This document shows, piece by piece, positions 34,817 to 48,347 of a stretch of 64,000 nt of DNA. Positions within the stretch are counted from its first letter, which is position 1. Each line of letters begins with the position of its first letter. The notes beneath the pieces are model-generated. The model saw only the letters and a list, made by a program, of their open reading frames with translations, was not told the DNA's origin and ran no database searches. Position numbers and translations under genes: made by a program. This stretch comes from Cervus elaphus (taxonomy: Eukaryota; Chordata; Mammalia; Artiodactyla; Cervidae): NCBI RefSeq assembly GCF_910594005.1, contig NW_025316737.1, positions 186,001 through 250,000 on the forward strand. Reading direction: 5' to 3'.

Positions 34817-37800
34817 GTGTTCTTGGGGTTTCTCTGGAGTGCCATCAAGGAAATCAAGGCTCCTTTCATGTGTGATGTGCAACGCAGAATTGCTCTGCAC
34901 GCAGTGCAGGGGAATCGGGCCTCATCTCGCGGCGAGGGGGAAGTCTCATGGTTTTTCTCGAGTTGCGGCGGGAACCTAGGGTATATTCTCGAGTTACGAC
35001 GGGGATGGCCCTTCCACACACGTGTGTGTTCAGCCACGTCAGGACTCTTGCCTAGTTGCGAGACACAACTCGGGATTCTCCTCGAGGCTTGGCAGGGCAA
35101 TTGGGACGCCTCTCCAGCTGAGGCGGGAGACCAAGGGTCCCTTTCCACGTGCCACAGGAATCCTGGGACTCCTATCAAGTTTCACGAGGAGTCAGGCATC
35201 GTCTCCTTTGGAGGCACTGATCTCCGTGTACCTCTGGAGTTTTCAAAGGATGTGAGGCCTCCGGTCGCAATGAGGTGGGGAACTAGGTCTTTCTCTGTGG
35301 TCTCCACAGGGGATTCAGACATCCTTTCATCTTGGGAGATGCAAGACGAGCCTGCATTCAAGTCACTGCAGGGATATCCAGCCTTATTTCGCGTCAGGGC
35401 ATCGCGGTGTCCATTCCACTTGAGGTCGCAAACTCAGGGTCCCTCTCACATACCTAGAGCTGAGAGAAGCCTCCTCTTGAGGTGCTTGTGGTAAGGTGGT
35501 ATTCCTCTGGAGTCGAAGCCAGGGACTAACCTCTCATCTCGAGTTGATTTTTGGTCCACGGAGCTCTTTCGTGTTGCTACAGTGACCTCAGGATCCCTCT
35601 AGCCTTGAAACAGTGTTCTTGGGTTTTCTCTGGAGTGCCATCAAGGAAATCAAGGCTCCTTTCATGTGTGATGTGCAACACGGAATTGCTCTGCACGCAG
35701 TGCAGGGGAATCGGGCCTCATCTCGCGGCGAGGGGGAAGTCTCATGGTTTTTATCGAGTTGCGGCGGGAACCTGGGGTATATTCTCGAGTTACGACGGGG
35801 ATGGCCCTTCCACCCACGTGTTTCTTCAGCGACGTCAGGACTCCTGCCTAGTTGCGAGGGACAACTCTGGATTCTCCTCGAGGCTTGGCAGGGCAATTGG
35901 GACGCCTCTCCAGCTGAGGCGGGAGACCAAGTGTCCCTTTCCAAGTGCCACAGGAATCCTGGGACTCCTATCAAGTTTCACGAGGAGTCAGGCATCGTCT
36001 CCTTTGGAGGCACTGATCTCCGCGTACCTCTGGAGTTTTCAAAGGATGTGAGGCTATCGGTCGCGATGAGGTGGGGAACTAAGTCTTTCTCTGTGCTTTC
36101 CACAGGGGATTCAGACATCCTTTCGTCCTGGGAGATGCAAGACGAGCCTGCATTGAAGTCACTGCAGGGATATCCGGCCTTATTTTGCGTCAGGGCATCG
36201 CGGTGTCCATTCCACTTGAGGCCGCAAACTCAGGGTCCCTCTCACATACCTAGAGCTGAGAGAAGCCTCCTCTTGAGGTGCTTGTGGTAAGGTGGTACTC
36301 CTCAGGAGTCGAAGCCAGGGACTAACCTCTCATCTCGTGTTGATTCTTGGTCCACGGAGCTCTTTCGTGTTGCTACAGTGACCTCAGGATCCCTCTAGCC
36401 TTGAAACAGTGTTCTTGGGGTTTCTCTGGAGTGCCATCAAGGAAATCAAGGCTCCTTTCATGTGTGATGTGCAACACGGAATTGCTCTGCACGCAGTGCA
36501 GGGGAATCGGGCCTCATCTCGCATCGAGGGGGAAGTCTCATGGTTTTTCTCGAGTTGCGGCGGGAACCTGGGGTATATTCTCGAGTTACGACGGGGATGG
36601 CCCTTCCACACACGTGTGTGTTCAGCCATGTCAGGACTCCTGCCTAGTTGCGAGACACAACTCGGGATTCTCCTCGAGGCATGGCAAGGCAATTGGGACG
36701 CCTCTCCAGCTGAGGCGGGAGACCAAGTGTCCCTTTCCACGTGCCACAGGAATCCTGGGACTCCTATCAAGTTTCACGAGGAGTCAGGCATCGTCTCCTT
36801 TGGAGGCACTGATCTCCGCGTACCTCTGGAGTTTTCAAAGGATGTGAGGCCTCCGGTCGCGATGAGGTGGGGAACTAGGTCTTTCTCTGTGGTCTCCACA
36901 GGGGATTCAGACATCCTTTCATCTTGGGAGATGCAAGACGAGCCTGCATTCAAGTCACTGCAGGGATATCCAGCCTTATTTCGCGTCAGGGCATCGCGGT
37001 GTCCATTCCACTTGAGGCCGCAAACTCAGGGTCCCTCTCACATACCTAGAGCTGAGAGAAGCCTCCTCTTGAGGTGCTTGTGGTAAGGTGGTATTCCTCT
37101 GGAGTCGAAGCCAGGGACTAACCTCTCATCTCGAGTTGATTTTTGGCCCACGGAGCTCTTTCGTGTTGCTACAGTGACCTCAGGATCCCTCTAGCCTTGA
37201 AACAGTGTTCTTGGGGTTTCTCTGGAGTGCCATCAAGGAAATCAAGGCTCCTTTCATGTGTGATGTGCAAGACGGAATTGCTCTGCACGCAGTACAGGGG
37301 AATCGGGCCTCATCTCGCGGCGAGGGGGAAGTCTCATGGTTTTTCTCGAGTTGCGGCGGGAACCTGGGGTATATTCTCGAGTTACAACGGGGATGGCCCT
37401 TCCACACACGTGTTTGTTCAGCCACGTCAGGACTCCTGCCTAGTTGCGAGGGACAACTCGGGATTCTCCTCGAGGCTTTGCAGGGCAATTGGAACGCCTC
37501 TCCAGCTGAGGCGGGAGACCAAGGGTCCCTTTCCACGTGCCACAAGAATCCTGGGACTCCTATCAAGTTTCACGAGGAGTCAGGCATCGTCTCCTTTGGA
37601 GGCACTGATCTCCGCGTACCTCTGGAGTTTTCAAAGGATGTGAGGCCTCCGGTCGCGATGAGCTGGGGAACTAGGTGTTTCTCTGTGGTCTCCACAGGGG
37701 ATTCAGACATCCTTTCTTCTTGGGAGATGCAAGACGAGCCTGCATTCAAGTCACTGCAGGGATATCCGGCCTTATTTCGAGTCAGGGCATCGCGGTGTCC

Positions 37801-40800
37801 ATTCCACTTGAGGCCGCAAACTCAGGATCCCTCTCACATACCTAGAGCTGATAGAAGCCTCCTCTTGAGGTGCTTGTGGTAAGGTGGTATTCCTCAGGAG
37901 TCGAAGCCAGGGACTAACCTCTCATCTCGTGTTGATTCTTGGTCCACAGAGCTCTTCCGTGTTGCTACAGTGACCTCAGGATCCCTCTAGCCTTGAAACA
38001 GTGTTCTTGGGGTTTCTCTGGAGTGCCATCAAGGAAATCAAGGCTCCTTTCCTGTGTGATGTGCAACACAGAATTGCTCTGCACACAGTGCAGGGGAATC
38101 GGGCCTCATCTCGCGGCGAGGGGGAAGTCTCATGGTTTTTCTCGAGTTGCGGCGGGAACCTGGGGTATATTCTCGAGTTACGACGGGGATGGCCCTTCCA
38201 CACACGTGTGTGTTCAGCCACGTCAGGACTCTTGCCTAGTTGCGAGACACAACTCGGGATTCTCCTCGAGGCTTGGCAGGGCAATTGGGACGCCTCTCCA
38301 GCTGAGGCGGGAAACCAAGGGTCCCTTTCCACGTGCCACAGGAATCCTGGGACTCCTATCAAGTTTCACGAGGAGTCAGGCATCGTCTCCTTTGGAGGCA
38401 CTGATCTCCGTGTACCTCTGGAGTTTTCAAAGGATGTGAGGCCTCCGGTCGCGATGAGGTGGGGAACTAGTTCTTTCTCTGTGGTCTCCACAGGGGATTC
38501 AGACCTCCTTTCATCTTGGGAGATGCAAGACGAGCCTGCATTCAAGTCACTGCAGGGATATCCGGCCTTATTTCGCGTCAGGGCATCGCGGTGTCCATTC
38601 CACTTGAGGCCGCAAACTCAGGGTCCCTCTCACATACCTAGAGCTGAGAGAAGCCTCCTCTTGAGGTGCTTGTGGTAAGGTGGTATTCCTCAGGAGTCGA
38701 AGCCAGGGACTAACCTCTCATCTCAAGTTGATTTTTGGCCCACGGAGCTCTTTCGTTTTGCTACAGTGACCTCAGGATCCCTTTAGCCTTGAAACAGTGT
38801 TCTTGGGGTTTCTCTGGAGTGCCATCAAGGAAATCAAGGCTCCTTTCATGTGTGATGTGCAACACGGAATTGCTCTGCACGCAGTGCAGGGGAATCGGGC
38901 CTCATCTCGCAGCGAGGGGGAAGTCTCATGGTTTTTCTCGAGTTGCGGCGGGAACCTGGGGTATATTCTCGAGTTACGACGGGGATGGCCCTTCCACCCA
39001 CGTGTTTCTTCAGCGACGTCAGGACTCCTGCCTAGTTGCGAGGGACAACTCTGGATTCTCCTCGAGGCTTGGCAGGGCAATTGGGACGCCTCTCCAGCTG
39101 AGGCGGGAGACCAAGTGTCCCTTTCCAAGTGCCACAGGAATCCTGGGACTCCTATCAAGTTTCACGAGGAGTCAGGCATCGTCTCCTTTGGAGGCACTGA
39201 TCTCCGCGTACCTCTGGAGTTTTCAAAGGATGTGAGGCTATCGGTCGCGATGAGGTGGGGAACTAAGTCTTTCTCTGTGCTTTCCACAGGGGATTCAGAC
39301 ATCCTTTCGTCCTGGGAGATGCAAGACGAGCCTGCATTGAAGTCACTGCAGGGATATCCGGCCTTATTTCGAGTCAGGGCATCGCGGTGTCCATTCCACT
39401 TGAGGCCGCAAACTCAGGGTCCCTCTCACATACCTAGAGCTGAGAGAAGCCTCCTCTTGAGGTGCTTGTGGTAAGGTGGTATTCCTCTGGAGACGAATCC
39501 AGGGACTAACCTCTCTTTTCGAGTTGATTTTTGGTCCACAGAGTTCTTTCGTGTTGCTACAGTGACCTCAGGATCCCTCTATCCTTGAAACAGTGTTCTT
39601 GGGGTTTCTCTGGAGTGCCATCAAGGAAATCAAGGCTCCTTTCATGTGTGATGTGCAAGACGGAATTGCTCTGCACGCAGTACAGGGGAATCGGGCCTCA
39701 TCTCGCATCGAGGGGGAAGTCTCATGGTTTTTCTCGAGTTAGGGCGGGAACCTGGGGTATATTCTCGAGTTACGATGGGGATGGCCCTTTCACCCAGGTG
39801 TTTTTTCAGCCACGTCAGGACTCCTGCCTAGTTGCGAGGGACAACTCGGGATTCTCCTCGAGGCTTGGCAGGGCAATTGGGACGCCTCTCCAGCTGAGAC
39901 GGGAGACCAAGGGTCCCTTTCCACGTGCCACAAGAATCCTGGGACTCCTATCAAGTTTCACGAGGAGTCAGGCATCGTCTCCTTTGGAGGCACTGATCCC
40001 CGCATACCTCTGGAGTTTTCAAAGGATGTGAGGCCTCCTGTCGCGATGAGGTGGGGAACTAGGTCTTTCTCTGTGGTTTCCACAGGGGATTCAGACACCC
40101 TTTTGTCTTGGGAGATGCAAGACGAGCCTGCATTCCAGTCACTGCTGGGATATCCGGCCTTATTTCGCGTCAGGGCATCGCGGTGTCCATTCCACTTGAG
40201 GCCGCAAACTCAGGGTCCCTCTCACATACCTAGAGCTGATAGAAGCCTCCTCTTGAGGTGCTTGTGGTAAGGTGGTATTCCTCTGGAGTCGAAACCAGGG
40301 ACTAACCTCTCATCTCGTGTTGATTCTTGGTCCACAGAGCTCTTTCGTGTTGCTACAGTGACCTCAGGATCCCTCTAGCCTTGAAACAGAGTTCTTGGGG
40401 TTTCTCTGGAGTGCCATCAAGGAAATCAAGGCTCCTTTCATGTGTGATGTGCAACACGGAATTGCTCTGCACGCAGTTCAGGGGAATCGGGCCTCATCTC
40501 GCATCGAGGGGGAAGTCTAATGGTTTTTCTCGAGTTGCGGCGGGAACCTGGGGTATATTCTCGAGTTACGACGGGGATGGCCCTTCCACCCACGTGTTTG
40601 TTCAGCCACGTCAGGACTCCTGCCTAGTTGCGAGGGACAACTCGGGATTCTCCTCGAGGCTTGGCAGGGCAATTGGAACGCCTCTCCAGCTGAGGCGGGA
40701 GACCAAGGGTCCCTCTCCACGTGCCACAAGAATCCTGGGACTCCTATCAAGTTTCACGAGGAGTCAGGCATTGTCTCCTTTGGAGGCACTGATCTCCGCG

Positions 40801-41184
40801 TACCTCTGGAGTTTTCAAAGGATGTGAGGCCTCCGGTCGCGATGAGGTGTGGAACTAGGTGTTTCTCTCTGGTCTCCACAGGGGATTCAGACATCCTTTC
40901 TTCTTGGGAGATGCAAGACGAGCCTGCATTCAAGTCACTGCAGGGATATCCGGCCTTATTTCGAGTCAGGGCATCGCGGTGTCCATTCCACTTGAGGCCG
41001 CAAACTCAGGATCCCTCTCACATACCTAGAGCTGAGAGAAGCCTCCTCTTGAGGCGCTTGTGGTAAGGTCGTATTCCTCAGGAGTCGAAGCCAGGGACTA
41101 ACCTCTCATCTCGTGTTGATTCTTGGTCCACGGAGCTCTTTCGTGTTGCTACAGTGACCTCAGGACCCCTCTAGCCTTGAAACA

Positions 41185-42776
41185 GTGTTCTTGGGGTTTC
41201 TCTGGAGTGCCATTAAGGAAAGCAAGGCTCCTTTCATGTGTGATGTGCAACACGGAATTGCTCTGCACGCAGTGCAGGGGAATCGGGCCTCATCTCGCGG
41301 CGAGGGGGAAGTCTCATGGTTTTTCTCGAGTTGCGGCGGGAACCTGGGGTATATTCTCGAGTTACGACGGGGATGGCCCTTCCACACACGTGTGTGTTCA
41401 GTCATGTCAGGACTCCTGACTAGTTGCGAGGGACAACTCGGGATTCTCCTCGAGGCTTTGCAGGGCATTTGGGACGCCTCTCCAGCTGAGACGGGAGACC
41501 AAGGGTCCCTTTCGACGTGCCACAGGAATCCTGGGTCTCCTATCAAGTTTCACGAGGAGTCAGGCATCGTCTTCTTTGCAGGCACTGATCTCTGCATACC
41601 TCTGGAGTTTTCAAAGGATTTGAGGCCTCCTGTCGCGATGAGGTGGGGAACTAAGTCTTTCTCTGTGCTTTCCACAGGGGATTCAGACATCCTTTCGTCT
41701 TGGGAGATGCAAGACGAGCCTGCATTGAAGTCACTGCAGGGATATCCGGCCTTATTTCGAGTCAGGGCATCGCGGTGTCCATTCCACTTGAGGCCGCAAA
41801 CTCAGGGTCCCTCTCACATACCTAGAGCTGAAGGAAGCCTCCTCTTGAGGTGCTTGTGGTAAGGTGGTATTCCTCTGGAGACGAATCCAGGGACTAACCT
41901 CTCTTTTCGAGTTGATTTTTGGTCCACAGAGTTCTTTCTTGTTGCTACAGTGACCTCAGGATCCCTCTATCCTTGAAACAGTGTTCTTGGGGTTTCTCTG
42001 GAGTGCCATCAAGGAAATCAAGGCTCCTTTCATGTGTGATGTGCAAGACGGAATTGCTCTGCACGCAGTAGAGGGGAATCGGGCCTCATCTCGCATCGAG
42101 GGGGAAGTCTCATGGTTTTTCTCGAGTTGCGGCGGGAACCTGGGGTATATTCTCGAGTTACGACGGGGATGGCCCTTCCACCCACGTGTTTGTTCAGCCA
42201 CGTCAGGACTCCTGCCTAGTTGCGAGGGAAAACTCGGGATTCTCCTCGAGGCTTGGCAGGGCAATTGGAACGCCTCTCCAGCTGAGGCGGGAGACCAAGG
42301 GTCCCTTTCCACGTGCCACAAGAATCCTGGGACTCCTATCAAGTTTCACGAGGAGTCAGGCATCGTCTCCTTTGGAGGCACTGATCTCCGCGTACCTCTG
42401 GAGTTTTCAAAGGATGTGAGGCTATCGGTCGCGATGAGGTGGGGAACAAGCTCTTTCTCTGTGGTCTCCACAGGGGATTCAGACATCCTTTCATCTTGGG
42501 AGATGCAAGACGAGCCTGCATTCAAGTCAATGCAGGGATATCCGGCCTTATTTCGAGTCAGGGCATCGCGGTGTCCATTCCACTTGAGGCCGCAAACTCA
42601 GGATCCCTCTCACATACCTAGAGCTGAGAGAAGCCTCCTCTTGAGGCGCTTGTGGTAAGGTCGTATTCCTCAGGAGTCGAAGCCAGGGACTAACCTCTCA
42701 TCTCGTGTTGATTCTTGGTCCACGGAGCTCTTTCGTGTTGCTACAGTGACCTCAGGACCCCTCTAGCCTTGAAACA
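41185..42776 (+). repeat. Dimer unit, first of two (left copy)
   Basis: The first monomer (41185) has 'gccattaaggaaagc', 'gttcagtcatgtc', 'cctgactagttg', 'catcgtcttctttgcagg' and 'gctgaaggaagcc'. The second (41981) has 'gcagtagagggg', 'gcgagggaaaac', 'gaacaagctc' and 'caagtcaatgcaggg'. The pair is repeated at once at 42777, apparently without differences up to about 43822. Confidence 0.92.
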
Positions 42777-43822
42777 GTGTTCTTGGGGTTTCTCTGGAGT
42801 GCCATTAAGGAAAGCAAGGCTCCTTTCATGTGTGATGTGCAACACGGAATTGCTCTGCACGCAGTGCAGGGGAATCGGGCCTCATCTCGCGGCGAGGGGG
42901 AAGTCTCATGGTTTTTCTCGAGTTGCGGCGGGAACCTGGGGTATATTCTCGAGTTACGACGGGGATGGCCCTTCCACACACGTGTGTGTTCAGTCATGTC
43001 AGGACTCCTGACTAGTTGCGAGGGACAACTCGGGATTCTCCTCGAGGCTTTGCAGGGCATTTGGGACGCCTCTCCAGCTGAGACGGGAGACCAAGGGTCC
43101 CTTTCGACGTGCCACAGGAATCCTGGGTCTCCTATCAAGTTTCACGAGGAGTCAGGCATCGTCTTCTTTGCAGGCACTGATCTCTGCATACCTCTGGAGT
43201 TTTCAAAGGATTTGAGGCCTCCTGTCGCGATGAGGTGGGGAACTAAGTCTTTCTCTGTGCTTTCCACAGGGGATTCAGACATCCTTTCGTCTTGGGAGAT
43301 GCAAGACGAGCCTGCATTGAAGTCACTGCAGGGATATCCGGCCTTATTTCGAGTCAGGGCATCGCGGTGTCCATTCCACTTGAGGCCGCAAACTCAGGGT
43401 CCCTCTCACATACCTAGAGCTGAAGGAAGCCTCCTCTTGAGGTGCTTGTGGTAAGGTGGTATTCCTCTGGAGACGAATCCAGGGACTAACCTCTCTTTTC
43501 GAGTTGATTTTTGGTCCACAGAGTTCTTTCTTGTTGCTACAGTGACCTCAGGATCCCTCTATCCTTGAAACAGTGTTCTTGGGGTTTCTCTGGAGTGCCA
43601 TCAAGGAAATCAAGGCTCCTTTCATGTGTGATGTGCAAGACGGAATTGCTCTGCACGCAGTAGAGGGGAATCGGGCCTCATCTCGCATCGAGGGGGAAGT
43701 CTCATGGTTTTTCTCGAGTTGCGGCGGGAACCTGGGGTATATTCTCGAGTTACGACGGGGATGGCCCTTCCACCCACGTGTTTGTTCAGCCACGTCAGGA
43801 CTCCTGCCTAGTTGCGAGGGAA
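42777..43822 (+). repeat. Dimer unit, second of two, cut by crossover (left copy)
   Basis: This repeats 41185-42230 with the same rare markers. After about 43822 the second monomer changes to the type found at 31088 onward, so the second dimer is complete only in its first monomer and the first part of its second. Confidence 0.9.
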
Positions 43823-45960
43823 AACTCGGGATTCTCCTCGAGGCTTGGCAGGGCAATTGGAACGCCTCTCCAGCTGAGGCGGGAGACCAAGGGTCCCTTT
43901 CCACGTGCCACAAGAATCCTGGGACTCCTATCAAGATTCACGAGGAGTCAGGCATTGTCTCCTTTGGAGGCACTGATCTCCGCGTACCTCTGGAGTTTTC
44001 AAAGGATGTGAGGCCTCCAGTCGCGATGAGGTGGGGAACTAGGTCTTTCTCTGTGGTCTCCACAGGGGATTCAGACATCCTTTCTTCTTGGGAGATGCAA
44101 GACGAGCCTGCATTCAAGTCACTGCAGGGATATCCGGCCTTATTTCGAGTCAGGGCTTCGCGGTGTCCATTCCACTTGAGGCCGCAAACTCAGGATCCCT
44201 CTCACATACCTAGAGCTGAGAGAAGCCTCCTCTTGAGGTGCTTGTGGTAAGGTGGTATTCCTCAGGAGTCGAAGCCAGGGACTCACCTCTCATCTCGTGT
44301 TGATTCTTGGTCCACGGAGCTCTTTCGTGTTGCTACAGTGACCTCAGGATCCCTCTAGCCTTGAAACAGTGTTCTTGGGGTTTCTCTGGAGTGCCATCAA
44401 GGAAATCAAGGCTCCTTTCATGTGTGATGTGCAACACAGAATTGCTCTGCATGCAGTGCAGGGGAATCGGGCCTCATCTCGCGGCGAGGGGGAAGTCTCA
44501 TGGTTTTTCTCGAGTTGCGGCGGGAACCTGGGGTATATTCTCGAGTTACGACGGGGATGGCCCTTCCACCCACGTGTTTCTTCAGCGATGTCAGGACTCC
44601 TGCCTAGTTGCGAGGGACAACTCTGGATTCTCCTCGAGGCTTGGCAGGACAATTGGGACGCCTCTCCAGCTGAGGCGGGAGACCAAGTGTCCCTTTCCAA
44701 GTGCCACAGGAATCCTGGGACTCCTATCAAGTTTCACGAGGAGTCAGGCATCGTCTCCTTTGGAGCCACTGATCTCCGCGTACCTCTGGAGTTTTCAAAG
44801 GATGTGAGGGTATCGGTCGCGATGAGGTGGGGAACTAGGTCTTTCTCTGTGGTCTCCACAGGGGATTCAGACATCCTTTCTTCTTGGGAGATGCAAGACG
44901 AGCCTGCATTCAAGTCACTGCAGGGATATCCGGCCTTATTTCGAGTCAGGGCTTCGCGGTATCCATTCCACTTGAGGCCGCAAACTCAGGATCCCTCTCA
45001 CATACCTAGAGCTGAGAGAAGCCTCCTCTTGAGGTGCTTGTGGTAAGGTGGTATTCCTCAGGAGTCGAAGCCAGGGACTAACCTCTCATCTCGTGTTGAT
45101 TCTTGGTCCACGGAGCTCTTTCGTGTTGCTACAGTGACCTCAGGATCCCTCTAGCCTTGAAACAGTGTTCTTGGGGTTTCTCTGGAGTGCCATCAAGGAA
45201 ATCAAGGCTCCTTTCATGTGTGATGAGCAACACGGAATTGCTCTGCACGCAGTGCAGGGGAATCGGGCCTCATCTCGCGGCCAGGGGGAAGTCTCATGGT
45301 TTTTCTCGAGTTGCGGCGGGAACCTGGGGTATATTCTCGAGTTACAACGGGGATGGCCCTTCCACACACGTGTGTGTTCAGCCACGTCAGGACTCTTGCC
45401 TAGTTGCGAGACACAACTCGGGATTCTCCTCGAGGCTTGGCAAGGCAATTGGGACGCCTCTCCAGCTGAGGCGGGAGACCAAGGGTCCTTTTCCACGTGC
45501 CACAGGAATCCTGGGACTCCTATCAAGTTTCACGAGGAGTCAGGCATCGTCTCCTTTGGAGGCACTGATCTCCGCGTACCTCTGGAGTTTTCAAAGGATG
45601 TGAGGCCTCCGGTCGCGATGAGGTGGGGAACTAGGTCTTTCTCTGTGGTCTCCACAGGGGATTCAGACACCCTTTCGTCTTGGGAGATGCAAGACGAGCC
45701 TGCATTCAAGTCACTGCAGGGATATCCAGCCTTATTTCGCGTCAGGGAATCACGGTGTCCATTCCACTTGAGTCCGCAAACTCAGGGTCCCTCTCACATA
45801 CCTAGACCTGAGAGAAGCCTCCTCTTGAGGTGCTTGTGGTAAGGTGGTATTCCTCTGGAGTCGAAGCCAGGTACTAACCTCCCATCTCGAGTTGATTTTT
45901 GGCCCACAGAGCTCTTTCGTGTTGCTACAGTGACCTCAGGATCCCTCTAGCCTTGAAACA

Positions 45961-46756
45961 GTGTTCTTGGGGTTTCTCTGGAGTGCCATCAAGGAAATCA
46001 AGGCTCCTTTCATGTGTGATGTGCAACACGGAATTGCTCTGCACGCAGTGCAGGGGAATCGGGCCTCATCTCGCGGCGAGGGGGAAGTCTCATGGTTTTT
46101 CTCGAGTTGCGGCGGGAACCTGGGGTATATTCTCGAGTTACAACGGGGATGGCCCTTCCACACACGTGTGTGTTCAGCCACGTCAGGACTCTTTCCTAGT
46201 TGCGAGACACAACTCGGGATTCTCCTCGAGGCTTGGCAAGGCAATTGGGACGCCTCTCCAGCTGAGGCGGGAGACCAAGGGTCCTTTTCCACGTGCCACA
46301 GGAATCCTGGGACTCCTATCAAGTTTCACGAGGAGTCAGGCATCGTCTCCTTTGGAGGCACTGATCTCCGCGTACCTCTGGAGTTTTCAAAGGATGTGAG
46401 GCCTCCGGTCGCGATGAGGTGGGGAACTAGGTCTTTCTCTGTGGTCTCCACAGGGGATTCAGACACCCTTTCGTCTTGGGAGATGCAAGACGAGCCTGCA
46501 TTCAAGTCACTGCAGGGATATCCAGCCTTATTTCGCGTCAGGGAATCACGGTGTCCATTCCACTTGAGTCCGCAAACTCAGGGTCCCTCTCACATACCTA
46601 GACCTGAGAGAAGCCTCCTCTTGAGGTGCTTGTGGTAAGGTGGTATTCCTCTGGAGTCGAAGCCAGGCACTAACCTCTCATCTCGAGTTGATTTTTGGTT
46701 CACAGAGTTCTTTCGTGTTGCTACAGTGACCTCAGGATCCCTCTAGCCTTGAAACA
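45961..46756 (+). repeat. Extra monomer within the right copy
   Basis: This monomer has no counterpart between 32430 and 33226 in the left copy. It resembles its left neighbour at 45165, sharing 'gttacaacgggg', 'gaccaagggtccttttcc', 'cagggaatcacgg' and 'gagtccgcaaac'. It lacks that neighbour's 'gatgagcaac' and 'cggccaggg'. The linker after it ('ccaggcactaacc', 'tttggttcacag') differs from every other linker I noticed. A private 'gactctttcctag' lies near 46190. Confidence 0.9.
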
Positions 46757-47552
46757 GTGTTCTTGGGGTTTCTCTGGAGTGCCATCAAGGAAATCAAGGC
46801 TCCTTTCATGTGTGATGTGCAACACGGAATTGCTCTGCACGCAGTGCAGGGGAATCGGGCCTCATCTCGCGGTGAGGGGGAAGTCTCATGGTTTTTCTCG
46901 AGTTGCGGCGGGAACCTGGGGTATATTCTCGAGTTACGACGGGGATGGCCCTTCCACCCACGTGTTTCTTCAGCGACGTCAGGACTCCTGCCTAGTTGCG
47001 AGGGACAACTCTGGATTCTCCTCGAGGCTTGGCAAGGCAATTGGGACGCCTCTCCAGCTGAGGCGGGAGACCAAGTGTCCCTTTCCAAGTGCCACAGGAA
47101 TCCTGGGACTCCTATCAAGTTTCACGAGGAGTCAGGCATCGTCTCCTTTGGAGGCACTGATCTCCGCGTACCTCTGGAGTTTTCAAAGGATGTGAGGCCT
47201 CCGGTCGCGATGAGGTGGGTAACTAAGTCTTTCTCTGTGCTTTCCACAGGGGATTCAGACATCCTTTCGTCTTGGGAGATGCAAGACGAGCCTGCATTGA
47301 AGTCACTGCAGGGATATCCGGCCTTATTTCGAGTCAGGGCATCGCGGTGTCCATTCCACTTGAGGCCGCAAACTCAGGGTCCCTCTCACATACCTAGAGC
47401 TGAGAGAAGCCTCCTCTCGAGGTGCTTGTGGTAAGGTCGTATTCCTCTGGAGACGAATCCAGGGACTAACCTCTCTTTTCGAGTTGATTTTTGGTCCACA
47501 GAGTTCTTTCGTGTTGCTACAGTGACCTCAGGATCCCTCTAGCCTTGAAACA

Positions 47553-48347
47553 GTGTTCTTGGGGTTTCTCTGGAGTGCCATCAAGGAAATCAAGGCTCCT
47601 TTCATGTGTGATGTGCAAGACGGAATTGCTCTGCACGCAGTACAGGGGAATCGGGCCTCATCTCGCATCGAGGGGAAGTCTCATGGTTTTTCTCGAGTTG
47701 CGGCGGGAACCTGGGGTATATTCTCGAGTTACGAGGGGGATGGCCCGTCCACACACGTGTTTGTTCAGCGACGTCAGGACTCCTGCCTAGTTGCGAGGGA
47801 CAACTCGGTATTCTCCTCGAGGCTTTGCAGGGCAATTGGAACGCCTCTCCAGCTGAGGCGGGAGACCAAGGGTCCCTTTCCACGTGCCACAAGAATCCTG
47901 GTACTCCTATCAAGTTTCACGAGGAGTCAGGCATCGTCTCCTTTGGAGGCACTGATCTCCGCGTACCTCTGGACTTTTCAAAGGATGTGAGGCCTCCGGT
48001 CGCGATGAGGTGGGGAACTAGGTCTTTCTCTGTGGTCTCCACAGGGGATTCAGACATCCTTTCTTCTTGGGAGATGCAAGACGAGCCTGCATTGAAGTCA
48101 CTGCAGGGATATCCAGCCTTATTTCGAGTCAGGGCATCGCGGTGTCCATTCCACTTGAGGCCGCAAACTCAGGGTCCCTCTCACATACCTAGAGCTGAGA
48201 GAAGCCTCCTCTTGAGGTGCTTGTGGTAAGGTGCTATTCCTCAGGAGTCGAAGCCAGGGACTAACCTCTCATCTTGTGTTGATTCTTGGTCCACGGAGCT
48301 CTTTCGTGTTGCTACAGTGACCTCAGGATCCCTCTAGCCTTGAAACA
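47553..48347 (+). repeat. 795 bp monomer with private deletion (right copy)
   Basis: This is the duplicate of the monomer at 34022, 13,531 bp downstream, with the same one-base deletion and the same private substitutions. It keeps the common 'gaacctgggg' where the left copy has 'gaacgtgggg'. Confidence 0.9.

Larger units (their letters stand above)
31088..43822 (+). repeat. Segmental duplication, left copy (12,735 bp)
   Basis: From inside the monomer at 30838 to inside the monomer at 43573, this block matches 43823-57353. Offsets are exactly 12,735 bp for the first monomers (31634 with 44369, 32430 with 45165) and 13,531 bp after one extra monomer in the right copy (33226 with 46757, through 42777 with 56308). 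I found about a dozen substitutions by eye, about 0.1%. Private changes are shared by both copies, such as the single-base deletion 'gcatcgaggggaag' at about 34134 and 47665, 'gggttttctctgg' at 35624 and 49155, and 'tttcctgtgtgatg' at 38049 and 51580. The block ends in a local dimer duplication. Confidence 0.93.

Noticed and set aside
39738..39748. In-frame stop 'gttagggcggg' as a pseudogene mark
   Set aside because: The frame is not a gene. The change is simply a two-base difference between the duplicates at 39593 and 53124.
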